Below, piece by piece: positions 17,302 through 27,028 of a stretch of 64,000 nucleotides of DNA. A program made the translations under genes and the position numbers. This DNA is from Massilia sp. WG5 (lineage in GTDB: Bacteria; Pseudomonadota; Gammaproteobacteria; Burkholderiales; Burkholderiaceae_D). The stretch is taken from the NCBI RefSeq assembly GCF_001412595.2, contig NZ_CP012640.2, positions 1,860,001-1,924,000 of the forward strand. The letters are read 5' to 3'. Numbering within the stretch: the stretch's first letter is position 1; each line of letters begins with the position of its first letter. The notes under the pieces are model-generated. The model was given only the letters and a program-made list of their open reading frames with translations. It made no database searches and was not told where the DNA came from.

Positions 17302-19098
17302 ATGCCACTACCGAAAATACCGAGCAAGCCCGCTACCATTCTGCTGGCAAAAGATTACCCCAAGGCCGAACCCGGCAAATCGCCTGTCCGCGCAGCCGCG
17401 AAGGCGGAGAACGACCCCGTTGAAGACCTGGTGAGCGGTCCGGCCGTCCCGGCCAAGACCACCCGCGCGCGCAAGTCGAAGGCCGCCCTGCTGGCCGAAG
17501 CCCCGTCGCGCGAGGAAACGCCGGCAGCCGCTCCGGCGACCCTGCCCGCCCCGCCCCGCGAAGACAGGAGCGGCAAGAACGGCGTTGGCGCGAAGCTGCG
17601 CGAGACCGACATGAACGAGCCCCATCCGGCCAAGCACAAGCCGGTCGAGGTCAACGTCAAATCCTCGGCCAGCCGCAAGGCCGACAGCGCAGGCAAGACC
17701 AAGATGTTCGTGCTCGACACGAATGTGCTGATGCACGACCCGACCTCGCTGTTCCGCTTCGAGGAACACGACGTCTACCTGCCGATGATGACGCTGGAGG
17801 AGCTCGACAACCACAAGAAGGGCATGTCGGAAGTCGCGCGCAACGCCCGCCAGGTGTCGCGCACGCTGGACGCCCTGATCGCCAACACCGACGACGACGC
17901 CATCGAGACCGGCATCCCGCTGGCCAAGCTGGGCAACAAGGATGCGCGCGGCCGCCTGTACTTCCAGACCCGCCTGAACGCCGCCAGCCTGCCGGAAGGC
18001 CTTCCCGCGGGCAAGGCCGACAACCAGATCCTGGGCGTGGTGCGCGCGCTCGAGGCCGACCAGTCGGGCCGCGCGATCGTGCTGGTGTCGAAGGACATCA
18101 ACATGCGCATCAAGGCGCGCGCCCTGGGCCTGGCCGCCGAGGACTACTTCAACGACCACGTGCTGGAAGATACCGACCTGCTGTACTCGGGCATCGTCCA
18201 GCTGCCGGACGACTTCTGGACCAAGCACGGCAAGAACATGGAGTCCTGGCAGGAGATCAAGGGCGGCAACTCGACCACCTTCTACCGCGTCACCGGCCCC
18301 TTCATCCCCTCGCTGATGGTGAACCAGTTCGTGTTCTTCGAGCCGAAGAACGGCGAAGCGCCCTTCCAGGGCCAGGTCAAGCAGATCAACGGCAAGACCG
18401 CCGTGTTCCAGACCCTGCGCGACTACAGCCACAACAAGAACAATGTGTGGGGCATCACGGCGCGCAACCGCGAACAGAACTTCGCGCTGAACCTCCTCAT
18501 GAATCCGGAGGTCGACTTCGTCACCCTGCTCGGCCAGGCCGGCACCGGTAAGACCCTGCTGGCGCTGGCGGCGGGCCTGGCCCAGGTGCTGGAGACCAAG
18601 GTCTACAACGAGATCATCGTCACCCGCGTGACGGTGCCGGTGGGCGAGGACATCGGCTTCCTGCCGGGCACCGAGGAAGAGAAGATGTCGCCATGGATGG
18701 GCGCCTTCGACGACAACCTCGAAGTGCTGATGAAGGGCGACGGCGACGCCGGCGACTGGGGCCGCGCCGCGACGCAGGACCTGATCCGTTCGCGCATCAA
18801 GATCAAGTCGCTGAACTTCATGCGCGGCCGCACCTTCGTGAACAAGTTCCTGATCATCGACGAGGCGCAGAACCTGACGCCCAAGCAGATGAAGACCCTG
18901 GTCACGCGCGCCGGTCCGGGCACCAAGATCCTCTGCCTCGGCAACATCGCCCAGATCGACACGCCTTACCTGACCGAAGGCTCGAGCGGCCTGACCTATG
19001 TGGTCGACCGCTTCAAGGGCTGGAGCCACGGCGGCCACGTGACGCTGGCGCGCGGCGAACGTTCGCGCCTGGCCGACCACGCGAGCGACGTGCTCTAA
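17302..19098 (+). CDS. PIN domain-PhoH ATPase fusion (PhoH2/YlaK type)
   Basis: 598-aa protein joining a PIN nuclease domain to a PhoH P-loop ATPase. The first ~130 residues are low-complexity, Ala/Pro/Lys-rich and probably disordered; an internal Met near residue 104 is an alternative start. The PIN domain starts at MFVLDTNVLMHDP (first Asp) and includes LVSKDINMRIKA. The ATPase has GQAGTGKTLLALA (Walker A, residue ~415) and FLIIDEAQNLTP (Walker B). PhoH2 homologues elsewhere act as RNA helicase/RNases. It stands alone after a long leader and is followed by a terminator. Confidence 0.9.
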   Translation: MPLPKIPSKPATILLAKDYPKAEPGKSPVRAAAKAENDPVEDLVSGPAVPAKTTRARKSKAALLAEAPSREETPAAAPATLPAPPREDRSGKNGVGAKLRETDMNEPHPAKHKPVEVNVKSSASRKADSAGKTKMFVLDTNVLMHDPTSLFRFEEHDVYLPMMTLEELDNHKKGMSEVARNARQVSRTLDALIANTDDDAIETGIPLAKLGNKDARGRLYFQTRLNAASLPEGLPAGKADNQILGVVRALEADQSGRAIVLVSKDINMRIKARALGLAAEDYFNDHVLEDTDLLYSGIVQLPDDFWTKHGKNMESWQEIKGGNSTTFYRVTGPFIPSLMVNQFVFFEPKNGEAPFQGQVKQINGKTAVFQTLRDYSHNKNNVWGITARNREQNFALNLLMNPEVDFVTLLGQAGTGKTLLALAAGLAQVLETKVYNEIIVTRVTVPVGEDIGFLPGTEEEKMSPWMGAFDDNLEVLMKGDGDAGDWGRAATQDLIRSRIKIKSLNFMRGRTFVNKFLIIDEAQNLTPKQMKTLVTRAGPGTKILCLGNIAQIDTPYLTEGSSGLTYVVDRFKGWSHGGHVTLARGERSRLADHASDVL

Positions 19099-19120
19099 GC
19101 CTCAAGCGCGTCACAAGGAA

Positions 19121-19157
19121 AAGCCTGCGATCCCGGAAGGGACGCAGGCTTTTTTTC
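19121..19157 (+). terminator. Rho-independent terminator (phoH, possibly bidirectional)
   Basis: AAGCCTGCG pairs with CGCAGGCTT and is followed by seven Ts on the plus strand, 22 nt after the phoH stop. On the minus strand it ends in TTTTCC and may also serve the convergent asparaginase gene. Confidence 0.9.
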
Positions 19158-19185
19158 GCTCCCGCAGCCGTAGGATCGAGACGGT

Positions 19186-20235
19186 TCAGCGGCTGAACGC
19201 TGCCTGCAGGCTCTTCTGGTCAGCCGTACCGCCCTGCAGCAGAAGCATCAGGAGGATGCGCGCCTTTTGCGGCGACAGGTCGTCGGCCATGACGGCGCCG
19301 GCGTCGACCAGGGTTTTCCCGCCGCCTTCGAAGCCGTAGTTCGGCAACACGCGTCCGTTCGGCACGCGGCTCGCGATCACCACCGGCACCTTCCTGGACA
19401 GCGCATATTTGACGGCATTGAACATGGGGATATTCATGTTGCCCCAGCCAAGCGCCTGCACGACGATCCCTTTGGCGCCATTGTCCACCGCCGAGCGCAG
19501 CAGGCGTCCGTCAGCCCCGCCGTACATCGAGACGATTTCGACATCGGGCATCTTGTCGGTTTTGATGCCGATATATTGGCGACGCAAGGGTGCCCGAGCA
19601 AATACGATACGGTCGAAGTCGACTTCGCCAAGAAAACCATAATCGCCGGACTTGAAGGTTTCGACGCTCGATGTGTGCGTCTTCGTGACGTCGCGCGCTG
19701 CGTTGATCTGGCTGTTCATGGCGAGCAAGGCGCCTTTTCCCCTCGCCTGGGGATCGACCGCGATACGCACGGCGTTCAGAAGATTGTGCGGGCCGTCGAA
19801 GTCCGGCTCGGACGCATTGCGCTGCGCGCCGATCAGGACGATCGGCTTGTCGGACTTGACCGTGAGATCGAGCCAGTAAGCGGTCTCTTCGAGTGTGTCG
19901 GTACCATGCGAGACGATGACGCCGGCGACCTCGGGGCGCGCCAGGGTATCCGAGACGACCTTGCTCAACTGGACCCAGCGCGGCGGATCCATATAGTCGG
20001 ACGGCACATTGGACACGTTGTTCACCTCGACCTTGGCATACTTCGCCACGTCCGGCACCGTAGCGAGCAGGTCCTCTCCGGAGATCGCCGGCACGGGCGC
20101 CTTCTTGACCGGGTCGATTTTCATTGCAATGGTGCCGCCGGTGGCAATCAGGGCGACCACCGGTTGCGGCGTTTGGGCGAAGGCCATGCTTGCACTCATC
20201 AAGGCAAGGGCGGCAACTGACTTTATCGTTTTCAT
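19186..20235 (-). CDS. ansB: Type II (periplasmic) L-asparaginase
   Basis: Hydrolyses L-asparagine to aspartate and ammonia in the periplasm, 349 aa. The signal peptide is residues 1-20 (MKTIKSVAALALMSASMAFA). Catalytic motifs are LIATGGTIAMK (nucleophile Thr) and IVSHGTDTLEETA (second Thr with Asp). The ATG at 20235 is chosen for its signal peptide and GGAGACAG upstream; the frame is open 44 codons further with no such feature. Glutaminase side activity is possible. It lies alone between convergent phoH and the pullulanase terminator, so it has its own promoter. Confidence 0.9.
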   Translation of the reverse strand: MKTIKSVAALALMSASMAFAQTPQPVVALIATGGTIAMKIDPVKKAPVPAISGEDLLATVPDVAKYAKVEVNNVSNVPSDYMDPPRWVQLSKVVSDTLARPEVAGVIVSHGTDTLEETAYWLDLTVKSDKPIVLIGAQRNASEPDFDGPHNLLNAVRIAVDPQARGKGALLAMNSQINAARDVTKTHTSSVETFKSGDYGFLGEVDFDRIVFARAPLRRQYIGIKTDKMPDVEIVSMYGGADGRLLRSAVDNGAKGIVVQALGWGNMNIPMFNAVKYALSRKVPVVIASRVPNGRVLPNYGFEGGGKTLVDAGAVMADDLSPQKARILLMLLLQGGTADQKSLQAAFSR

Positions 20236-20323
20236 GCTTGAACTGTCTCCTATAGGCGATGTTGGATTCCCGCACTTGGATTGTAGAGCATCCCGTCGCG
20301 CCCGAAGCGGGCGTGCAGAGCCG

Positions 20324-20358
20324 AAAAAAAGGGCCGGGCGCATCACCGCCCAGCCCTC
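20324..20358 (-). terminator. Rho-independent terminator of the pullulanase gene
   Basis: On the minus strand GGGCTGGGCG pairs imperfectly with CGCCCGGCCC and is followed by seven Ts, 22 nt after the pullulanase stop. Confidence 0.85.
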
Positions 20359-20379
20359 TTCCTTCACTGTGTCCGGCGT

Positions 20380-23300
20380 TTAATCGTTGGCGTTCTGCAC
20401 GAACACCGCGGTGGTACGGGCCGGGATGCTGAAGCCGCCGCTGGCGCTGTCGAAGGCCGATGCCTTCACCACCTCGTCGCTGCCGTTGCGCTGGATGCGG
20501 TGCAGCTGCAGCTTGCGGCCCTTGAGTGCCGGCACGGCGAAGGTCTTCGCGACCTTGTCGACGTTGAACACCACCACCACCCCCTTGTACTGCGCGCCGG
20601 CGTATTTGCCAGGATCGTTGCCGTCGATTTCCATCACGATCGCGCCCGGCACCTGGCTTGGCCCGACGTTATGGAACTTCAGGCGGTCGATCACGTCCTG
20701 GGCGGTCCGCAGGCGGAACAGGCTCGTGTCCTTGCGGATCGCCAGCAGGTCTTCGAAGGCGCCCTTGGCGGACAGGATCGCGCGGGTGTCCGGCCTGATC
20801 AGCGGATTCGTCAGGATCGGCGCCATGATGCCCCAGTTGTCCTGGTTCGGTCCGGCCATCGGCAGGCCGACGCCGAAGTTGTTCGCGCCATAGCTGTAGT
20901 CGAGCCGGTTGAACCAGTCGCCGGCGTTGTAGCTGTCGCGGTCCAGCGACTTCGAACGCAGGATCTCCTGGCCCGCGTGGATGAAGGGCACGCCCTGCGA
21001 CAGCAGCACGATCGATGCGCCCAGGGTCTGCACGCGCACCCGGTCCGAAAGCAGGGTCGATTGCGGCAGGCGGAAAGCGTTGATGTCGAACAGGGTCTGG
21101 TTGTCGTGCGCCTCGATGTAGTTGATGACTTCGGACGGATTGGCGGCAAAGCCCGCCTGCTGGCCGAAGTAATCGATCTGGGCGTTCGTGCGCAGCGAGC
21201 CGAAACGGTCCGTGAAGCGGTAGTCGCGCAGGGTGCCCGACAGGCTGACCCTCACCATGTCGGCCAGGCGCAATGCATCGTCGCGGCTCTGGTTGGCCTG
21301 GGCGTTCGGATCGAGCCAAGCGCCGTTGATGAAGCCCTGCTGGGTGACCAGGGCGCTGCCGCCGTCGCAGCAGCCGCCGCCGCGCACGGCGTCGCGCATG
21401 CGGTCGTTGAACGAGCCGATGCCGGTCCCGGCCATGTTGGCCTGGCGCGCCTGCACGAAGCGGGCGTCGTTGGCGACGCTGCCGAAGTTCCAGGCTTCGC
21501 CGTACAGGTAGATGTCGCGGCCGGCGGCCTGGTTGACGCCGGCCTGCAGGCGCTTCAACAGCTCGAGCGGGGTAAAGCCCATGATGTCGAAGCGGAAGCT
21601 GTCGACCTTGTACTGCCTGGCCCACAGCGACACCGAGTCGATCATCAGCTTGCCCATCATCGTGTTTTCCTGGGCGGTGTCGGCGCAGCAGCTGTCGTTC
21701 AGGATGCTGCCGTTCGCGCCCAGCCGGTAGTAATAGGTCGGCACGATGCGGTCCAGCACGGACAGCGGTCCCTGCTGCGACTGGCTGGTATGGTTGTAGA
21801 CCACGTCCATGGTCACGCGCAGGCCGGTCTCGTGCAGCGACTGCACCATCGCGCGGAACTCGCGCACGCGCGCGGCGCCGTCGTTGGCGTCGGTGGCATA
21901 GCTGCCTTCCGGCGCGTTGTAGTGCACCGGGTCGTAGCCCCAGTTGAAGCAGTCGCTGTCCTGGCTGGCGGCGACGGCGGCCTGCTGGGCGGTGGAATCC
22001 GCCGCGGCGTTCGGCACGCTCGGCAGGACGCAGCCGGCTTCGTTCACGCTGGCGAAGTCGAAGCTGGGCAGCAGGTGGATGTGGGTCATGCCGGACTTCT
22101 GCAGTTCCCTCAGGTGCCGCATCGGGTTCGCGTCGAGGTCGGTGAAGGCCAGGTACTTGCCGCGGTGCGCCGCCGGGACCGTCGTGTCCAGCGCCGAGAA
22201 GTCGCGCACGTGCAGTTCGTACAGCGCGATGTCGGTCGGCGCATCCAGCTTCGGAATGCGCTGATCGTCCCAGCCGGCCGGTTTCAGCGTCGCGCTGTCG
22301 AGGTTGGCCACGAAGGAACGGGTGCTGTTGGCGTTCAGGCTCAGCGAATACGGGTCGGTGACCGTGTTCGTGACCAGGGCGTTGTTCGCCCAGCGCGACA
22401 GCACGTTCACCGTGTAGGTGTAGTAGGCGCGGTTGGTCCAGGACGCATCCGGCGCGGTGTAGCGCCAGACGCCGCTGGCGGCATCCGCGCTCATCGCCAC
22501 GCTGGCCGTGGCCGGCGCACTGGCGCTCGGGTAGACGTTCAGCGACACCGACTTCGCGGTCGGCGCCCAGACACGGAAGGTCGGCACGCCGGCGCGGTCG
22601 AAGCTCACGCCGAGCTGGGCGTTCGAGGCCGCGCGCGCGAACACGTCGTCCAGCATGCCGGCCATCTGCAGCGATGTCACCTGCACCAGGTTGCCGGCGC
22701 CGTCGTACTGGGCGATGGCGAACTGGCCGCTCGCCAGTTGCGCGACTTTCGCGGCATCGGCGGCGGCCAGTTGCAGGCCGGTGGCGCCGGCCAGGTGCGG
22801 ATACTTCTGGCGGATCGCGTCGGACAGCGGCGCCGCGCTCAGGGTGAAGCTGCCGTCGGCGCCGGCGAGGCCGGTCGCGGCGTCGGGCGTCGCGGCCAGT
22901 CCGCCGTTCGCGGCGTAGAACAGCTTGTAGCTGCCGCCGGCCGGCGCGCCGGGCCAGGCCAGGGTGGTGGCGGACAGCCAGTGGGCGCTGGCGAAGGCCA
23001 GGCTGCCGTAGCTGAGGGCCGGCTGGCTCTTGTAGACGGTGCAGTCGCCTTCCAGCATCCAGATGTCCTGGCCTTTGCTGGCGATGTCGGCGTTCAGGTC
23101 GGCGTGCTGGTCGGCGCCGCAGTTCTTGGTGCCGTTGCCGTCCGTGACCAGGAACCAGATCGCGCTCTTGCCCGCCGCCAGCGGGATGTCGACGTAGCCG
23201 CCGAACGCATCCGTGTTGGTGAACATGAAGCGGCCGCTGATCCAGGCGGGACTCGGATTTTGCGGACCATCCCAGGAATACACGCCCCACTGGGCAGTAT

Positions 23301-23502
23301 CGTTCTGGACGCGGTGGAAGTGCATGCGGATGTTGCCGGGCGCGACCGGCGTGGCGGAGGCGCTGGCCGCCTGGGCCAGCAGGCGGGTGCCCGAGGTACT
23401 GCCCTGCTGGACATCGCCGGCGCCGCAGCCTGCCAGCAGGGCGGATAAGCCAACGGCCGCGCCAAAGCGCAGCCGTGAAGTTAAACTACGTCTATTCAAC
23501 AT
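20380..23502 (-). CDS. pulA: Pullulanase-type alpha-1,6-glucosidase lipoprotein
   Basis: GH13 debranching enzyme, 1040 aa, splitting alpha-1,6 bonds in pullulan or branched maltodextrins. The N-terminus is a lipoprotein signal with lipobox LLAGC (Cys ~26). Residues ~55-160 form a pullulanase-associated starch-binding domain, and a CBM48-like domain precedes the barrel. Catalytic regions are FNWGYDP, DVVYNH (~567), SFRFDIMGF (nucleophile Asp ~636), YLYGEAW (acid/base Glu ~668) and EAHDNQT (~799). A C-terminal beta domain ends the protein. It is monocistronic with its own terminator. Surface or outer-membrane anchoring is inferred from the lipobox; no type II secretion gene is nearby. Confidence 0.93.
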   Translation of the reverse strand: MLNRRSLTSRLRFGAAVGLSALLAGCGAGDVQQGSTSGTRLLAQAASASATPVAPGNIRMHFHRVQNDTAQWGVYSWDGPQNPSPAWISGRFMFTNTDAFGGYVDIPLAAGKSAIWFLVTDGNGTKNCGADQHADLNADIASKGQDIWMLEGDCTVYKSQPALSYGSLAFASAHWLSATTLAWPGAPAGGSYKLFYAANGGLAATPDAATGLAGADGSFTLSAAPLSDAIRQKYPHLAGATGLQLAAADAAKVAQLASGQFAIAQYDGAGNLVQVTSLQMAGMLDDVFARAASNAQLGVSFDRAGVPTFRVWAPTAKSVSLNVYPSASAPATASVAMSADAASGVWRYTAPDASWTNRAYYTYTVNVLSRWANNALVTNTVTDPYSLSLNANSTRSFVANLDSATLKPAGWDDQRIPKLDAPTDIALYELHVRDFSALDTTVPAAHRGKYLAFTDLDANPMRHLRELQKSGMTHIHLLPSFDFASVNEAGCVLPSVPNAAADSTAQQAAVAASQDSDCFNWGYDPVHYNAPEGSYATDANDGAARVREFRAMVQSLHETGLRVTMDVVYNHTSQSQQGPLSVLDRIVPTYYYRLGANGSILNDSCCADTAQENTMMGKLMIDSVSLWARQYKVDSFRFDIMGFTPLELLKRLQAGVNQAAGRDIYLYGEAWNFGSVANDARFVQARQANMAGTGIGSFNDRMRDAVRGGGCCDGGSALVTQQGFINGAWLDPNAQANQSRDDALRLADMVRVSLSGTLRDYRFTDRFGSLRTNAQIDYFGQQAGFAANPSEVINYIEAHDNQTLFDINAFRLPQSTLLSDRVRVQTLGASIVLLSQGVPFIHAGQEILRSKSLDRDSYNAGDWFNRLDYSYGANNFGVGLPMAGPNQDNWGIMAPILTNPLIRPDTRAILSAKGAFEDLLAIRKDTSLFRLRTAQDVIDRLKFHNVGPSQVPGAIVMEIDGNDPGKYAGAQYKGVVVVFNVDKVAKTFAVPALKGRKLQLHRIQRNGSDEVVKASAFDSASGGFSIPARTTAVFVQNAND

Positions 23503-23603
23503 GTCGTCCCCTCTGTTGTTATCGGTGGCTTGGAGCCAAATGTAATATTACTACTACAGATAACAAAAAAGTAAGGGAACGGCGTTGTTTAACGTGTACA
23601 AAT

Positions 23604-23631
23604 GAAAAAAGGCGGGATTCGCATCCCGCCC
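23604..23631 (-). terminator. Rho-independent terminator of the pit operon
   Basis: On the minus strand GGCGGGAT-GCG-AATCCCGCC is followed by TTTTTTC, 23 nt after the Pit permease stop. Confidence 0.88.
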
Positions 23632-23653
23632 TTCTCTATCCGATCCTGCCTGC

Positions 23654-24664
23654 TTACAGGATGCGGGTGCCGATCCACCAGGCGATCGCCGCCATGAAGG
23701 CCGAGGCCGGGATCGTGAATATCCACGCCCAGACGATGTTGCCGGCCACGCCCCAGCGCACGGCCGAGGCCTTCTGCGCCGAGCCGACGCCGACGATGGC
23801 GCCGGTGATGGTGTGGGTGGTCGACACCGGCACGCCGATCGAGCTCGCCAGGAACAGGGTGATCGCGCCGCCCGATTCCGCGCAGAAGCCGCCCACCGGT
23901 TTCAGCTTGGTGATCTTCTGGCCCATGGTCTTGACGATGCGCCAGCCGCCGAACAGGGTGCCGAGCGAGATCGCCGTATAGCAGGAAATGATGACCCACA
24001 GCGGCGGCGTGGCGTCGGTCGCGTGCGCCGCGCCGGCCGCGATCAGCAGCATCCAGATGATGCCGATGGTCTTCTGGGCGTCGTTGCCGCCGTGGCCCAG
24101 GCTGTATGCCGCGGCCGAGAACAGCTGCAGGCGGCGGAACCAGGTGTCGACCTTGCGCGGCGGGGTCTTCACGAAGATCCACGACACCGCCAGCATCACC
24201 AGCGAACCGAGCAGGAAGCCCAGCAGCGGCGACAGGATGATCCAGGTGACGGTCTTGAGCAGGCCGCCGCCGACCAGGGCGCCGGTGCCCGACTTGGCCA
24301 CGGCCGCGCCCACCAGGCCACCGATCAGGGCGTGCGAGGACGAGGACGGGATGCCGTAGTACCAGGTGACGACGTTCCAGACGATCGCGCCGACCAGCGC
24401 GCCGAAGATCACGTATTGATCGACGATGGCCGGATCGACGGTGCCCTTGCCCACCGTCGAGGCCACGTGCACGCCGACGGTGAAGATGGCGACGAAGTTG
24501 AACAGCGCGGACATCGCGACCGCGGTCTGCGGTTTCAGCACCCCGGTCGACACCACCGTCGCGATCGCGTTGGCGGCGTCGTGGAAGCCGTTCATGAAGT
24601 CGAAGACCAGCGCTAAAAGGACGAGCAGGCCCAGCACATAGAGGCTGATTTGAAGATGATCCAT
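23654..24664 (-). CDS. pit: Low-affinity inorganic phosphate transporter Pit
   Basis: Inner-membrane phosphate:H+ symporter, 336 aa, of the PiT family (taking up neutral metal-phosphate in E. coli). The duplicated signature is seen as FMNGFHDAANAIATVVSTG near residue 25 and GHGGNDAQKTIGII near 195. About 10 hydrophobic helices are present, and the C-terminal half carries SIGVPVSTTHTITGAIVG. It starts 21 bp after the DUF47 gene, its usual partner, and they share the downstream terminator. Confidence 0.93.
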   Translation of the reverse strand: MDHLQISLYVLGLLVLLALVFDFMNGFHDAANAIATVVSTGVLKPQTAVAMSALFNFVAIFTVGVHVASTVGKGTVDPAIVDQYVIFGALVGAIVWNVVTWYYGIPSSSSHALIGGLVGAAVAKSGTGALVGGGLLKTVTWIILSPLLGFLLGSLVMLAVSWIFVKTPPRKVDTWFRRLQLFSAAAYSLGHGGNDAQKTIGIIWMLLIAAGAAHATDATPPLWVIISCYTAISLGTLFGGWRIVKTMGQKITKLKPVGGFCAESGGAITLFLASSIGVPVSTTHTITGAIVGVGSAQKASAVRWGVAGNIVWAWIFTIPASAFMAAIAWWIGTRIL

Positions 24665-24685
24665 ATTGTTTTTATTCTTATGGTC

Positions 24686-25312
24686 TTACGCGTTTTCGAC
24701 GATGATGCCTTCGATGATATTGGCGACGTCCTCGCAGCGGTCGGTGACGGTTTCCAGGATCTCGTAGATGGCCTTCATCTTGATCAGGTTGCGCACGTCC
24801 GGTTCGTCGCGGAACAGCTTGGACATGGCGGCGCGCATCACGTGGTCGGCGTCCGATTCCAGGCGGTCGATCTCTTCGCAGATCGCGACCATCTTCTGGG
24901 CGTTGTCCATGTTGTGCAGCATGCCGACGGCCTGCTGGACCTTTTCGCAGCAGGCCAGGCACAGCTCGGCCAGGCGCTTGGCTTCCGGCGTCACGGCGTG
25001 CAGGTCGTACAGCGAGATGGTCTGGGCGGCGTCTTCCATCATGTCCAGGATGTCATCCATGCGGGTGATCAGCTTGTGGATGTCGTCGCGGTCCAGCGGG
25101 GTGATGAAGGTCTTGTGCAGCAGGTCGACGCAGGCGTAGGTGATCTTGTCCGCCTGTTTTTCGATGCTCTCCACGGCGTGGGTGCGGTTTTCCAGGTCGT
25201 CGAAATTGGTCATCAAGCCGACCATTTCCTGTGCACCCTTCACGCAGAGTGCGGCGTGCTGGTTGAACAGGTCGAAAAATTTGCCCTCCGTGGGCATCAG
25301 GCGTCCAAACAT
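24686..25312 (-). CDS. DUF47 family Pit accessory protein
   Basis: 208-aa cytoplasmic helical protein distantly related to PhoU. The N-terminal FFDLFNQHAALCVKGAQ, central ADKITYACVDLLHKTFITPLDRDDIHKLI block and C-terminal VTDRCEDVANIIEGI are typical of DUF47 partners of Pit transporters. It is first in a two-gene operon with pit and probably modulates transport. The start at MFGRLMPTE is the family's usual beginning. Its leader includes an AT-rich stretch at about 25370-25400 that may hold the promoter. Confidence 0.9.
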   Translation of the reverse strand: MFGRLMPTEGKFFDLFNQHAALCVKGAQEMVGLMTNFDDLENRTHAVESIEKQADKITYACVDLLHKTFITPLDRDDIHKLITRMDDILDMMEDAAQTISLYDLHAVTPEAKRLAELCLACCEKVQQAVGMLHNMDNAQKMVAICEEIDRLESDADHVMRAAMSKLFRDEPDVRNLIKMKAIYEILETVTDRCEDVANIIEGIIVENA

Positions 25313-25406
25313 ATGGTTCTCCGTTGTAAATCTCTTGGAACTTCATTAACGTTGCGGGTTTAACCACAACAAATCGTATTTTAGTTTTACTGGTTTTACT
25401 GCTCAG

Positions 25407-25514
25407 CGACAGGGGGCTTCGGAAACCGTAGCGAGCGGAAGCAATGGCGGCCGAGAAGCGCAGCCGTACTTGCGTACGGCGAGCATCGCAGGCCGCCAGA
25501 GCGACGCGCAGCAG
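25407..25514 (-). repeat. Dispersed ~110-bp element, copy B (after dnaB)
   Basis: The reverse complement aligns with copy A at 16962-17084 through five shared blocks, including TACGGCTGCGCTTCTCGGCC. It begins 19 bp downstream of the dnaB stop in the same orientation as dnaB. It is somewhat shorter than copy A in the middle (near the GTAC segment). Confidence 0.75.
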
Positions 25515-25533
25515 GTTTACGAGCCCCCCACCA

Positions 25534-26919
25534 CTAGTCGCCTTGGTAGATGGACAGACTGCCGCTGTAGTTGCCGAACTTGGTGTACATGCCCATCCAG
25601 GTCAGTCGCACCGCCCCGATCGGGCCGTTACGCTGCTTGCCGATGATGATCTCGGCGGTACCCTTGTCGGGCGAATCCGGGTTATAGACTTCGTCGCGGT
25701 ACAGGAAGATGATGACGTCCGCATCCTGCTCGATAGCGCCGGATTCGCGCAGGTCGGACATGACCGGACGCTTGTTCGGGCGTTGTTCCAGCGATCGGTT
25801 CAGCTGGGACAGCGCGATCACCGGACAGCCCAGCTCCTTGGCCAGGCCCTTCAGGCTACGCGAAATTTCGGAAATCTCCGACGCGCGGTTGTCGCCCGGC
25901 TTCGATCCCTGCATCAGCTGCAGGTAGTCGACGATGATCAGGCCGAGCTTGCCGCACTGGCGCGCAAGGCGGCGCGCGCGGGCGCGCATCTCGATCGGGT
26001 TCAGCGCCGGCGTCTCGTCGATGAAGATCTGGGCATCGTTCATCTTCTGGATCGCATGCGTCAGGCGCGGCCAGTCCTCGTCGATCAGCTTGCCGGTACG
26101 CAGGCGGTGCTGGTCGAGCTGGCCGATCGAGCCGAGCATACGCATGGCGAGCTGGGTGCCGCCCATCTCCATCGAGAAGATCGCCACCGGCAGGCCGGCC
26201 TCGACCGCCACCGCCTCGCCGATGTTGACCGAGAACGCGGTCTTGCCCATCGACGGGCGGCCGGCGACGATGACGAGGTCGCCCGGCTGCAGGCCGGAAG
26301 TCATCTTGTCGAGGTCGATGAAGCCGGTCGGGACGCCGGTGATCTCGCCCTGGTTTTCGCGGCTGTAGAGTTCGTCGATGCGCTCGACCACCTGGGTCAG
26401 CAGCGGCTGCACCGGCAGCCAGCCCTGGGCGCCGCGGGCGCCCTGCTCCGCGATCGCGAAGATCCGCGATTCGGCTTCGTCGAGGATCTGCTTGACCTCG
26501 GCGCCCTGCGGATTGAAGGCCTTGGCCGAGACTTCGTCGGCGACGGTGATGAGCTGGCGCAGCACGCCGCGGTCGCGGACGATCTCGGCGTAACGGCGGA
26601 TGTTGGCGGCAGATGGCGTATTCTGCGCCATCGCGTTGAGGTACTGCAGCCCGCCCACTTCCTCGGCCTTGCCGAGCTGGACGAGCGACTCGTACACGGT
26701 GATCACGTCGGCAGGCTTGCCGGCATTGATCAGGCGGACCATCTGTTCGAAGATGATCCGGTGGTCGTAGCGGTAGAAGTCCTCCGCATGCATGAAGTCG
26801 GCAATACGGTCCCACGCCGCATTATCGCGCAGCAGGCCGCCGATGACGGACTGTTCTGCTTCGATGGAATGCGGGGGAATGCGGAGCGACTCGATCTGCG
26901 GGTCTGCTGGGGTGTTCAT
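25534..26919 (-). CDS. dnaB: Replicative DNA helicase DnaB
   Basis: Hexameric helicase that unwinds DNA at the replication fork, 461 aa. The N-terminal collar opens with LRIPPHSIEAEQSVIGGLL. The RecA-like domain has Walker A GRPSMGKTAFSVN (~residue 215), Walker B IIVDYLQLM and SDLRESGAIEQDADVI near the C-terminus. The ATG at 26919 gives the normal beginning; 19 upstream codons in frame are dismissed. It lies downstream of rpsF-priB-rpsR-rplI in the standard order, but a terminator separates it from rplI. Confidence 0.96.
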   Translation of the reverse strand: MNTPADPQIESLRIPPHSIEAEQSVIGGLLRDNAAWDRIADFMHAEDFYRYDHRIIFEQMVRLINAGKPADVITVYESLVQLGKAEEVGGLQYLNAMAQNTPSAANIRRYAEIVRDRGVLRQLITVADEVSAKAFNPQGAEVKQILDEAESRIFAIAEQGARGAQGWLPVQPLLTQVVERIDELYSRENQGEITGVPTGFIDLDKMTSGLQPGDLVIVAGRPSMGKTAFSVNIGEAVAVEAGLPVAIFSMEMGGTQLAMRMLGSIGQLDQHRLRTGKLIDEDWPRLTHAIQKMNDAQIFIDETPALNPIEMRARARRLARQCGKLGLIIVDYLQLMQGSKPGDNRASEISEISRSLKGLAKELGCPVIALSQLNRSLEQRPNKRPVMSDLRESGAIEQDADVIIFLYRDEVYNPDSPDKGTAEIIIGKQRNGPIGAVRLTWMGMYTKFGNYSGSLSIYQGD

Positions 26920-26977
26920 GGCGCGAATTATACCCGTTTGCCACGAAGCGCTGAAAAGATTGGTGAGTTTCCTCAAA

Positions 26978-27007
26978 TAAAAAAGCCGGGAGATCCCGGC
27001 TTTTTTC
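26978..27007 (-). terminator. Rho-independent terminator after rplI
   Basis: AAAAAAGCCGGGA and TCCCGGCTTTTTT form a nearly symmetric hairpin with T runs on both strands, 22 nt after the rplI stop. It can end the ribosomal transcript before dnaB. Confidence 0.88.
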
Positions 27008-27028
27008 TCATTCTAGCAACAGAACGAT

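Noticed and set aside
17308..19080. A 590-codon open frame opposite the PhoH-family gene
   Set aside because: Antisense artefact; PhoH and PIN motifs are clear on the plus strand.
20500..23448. A 982-codon open frame on the plus strand opposite the pullulanase gene
   Set aside because: It mirrors the codon pattern of pulA in GC-rich DNA, shows low-complexity Val/Gly/Arg composition and no domain, and lacks a start signal.
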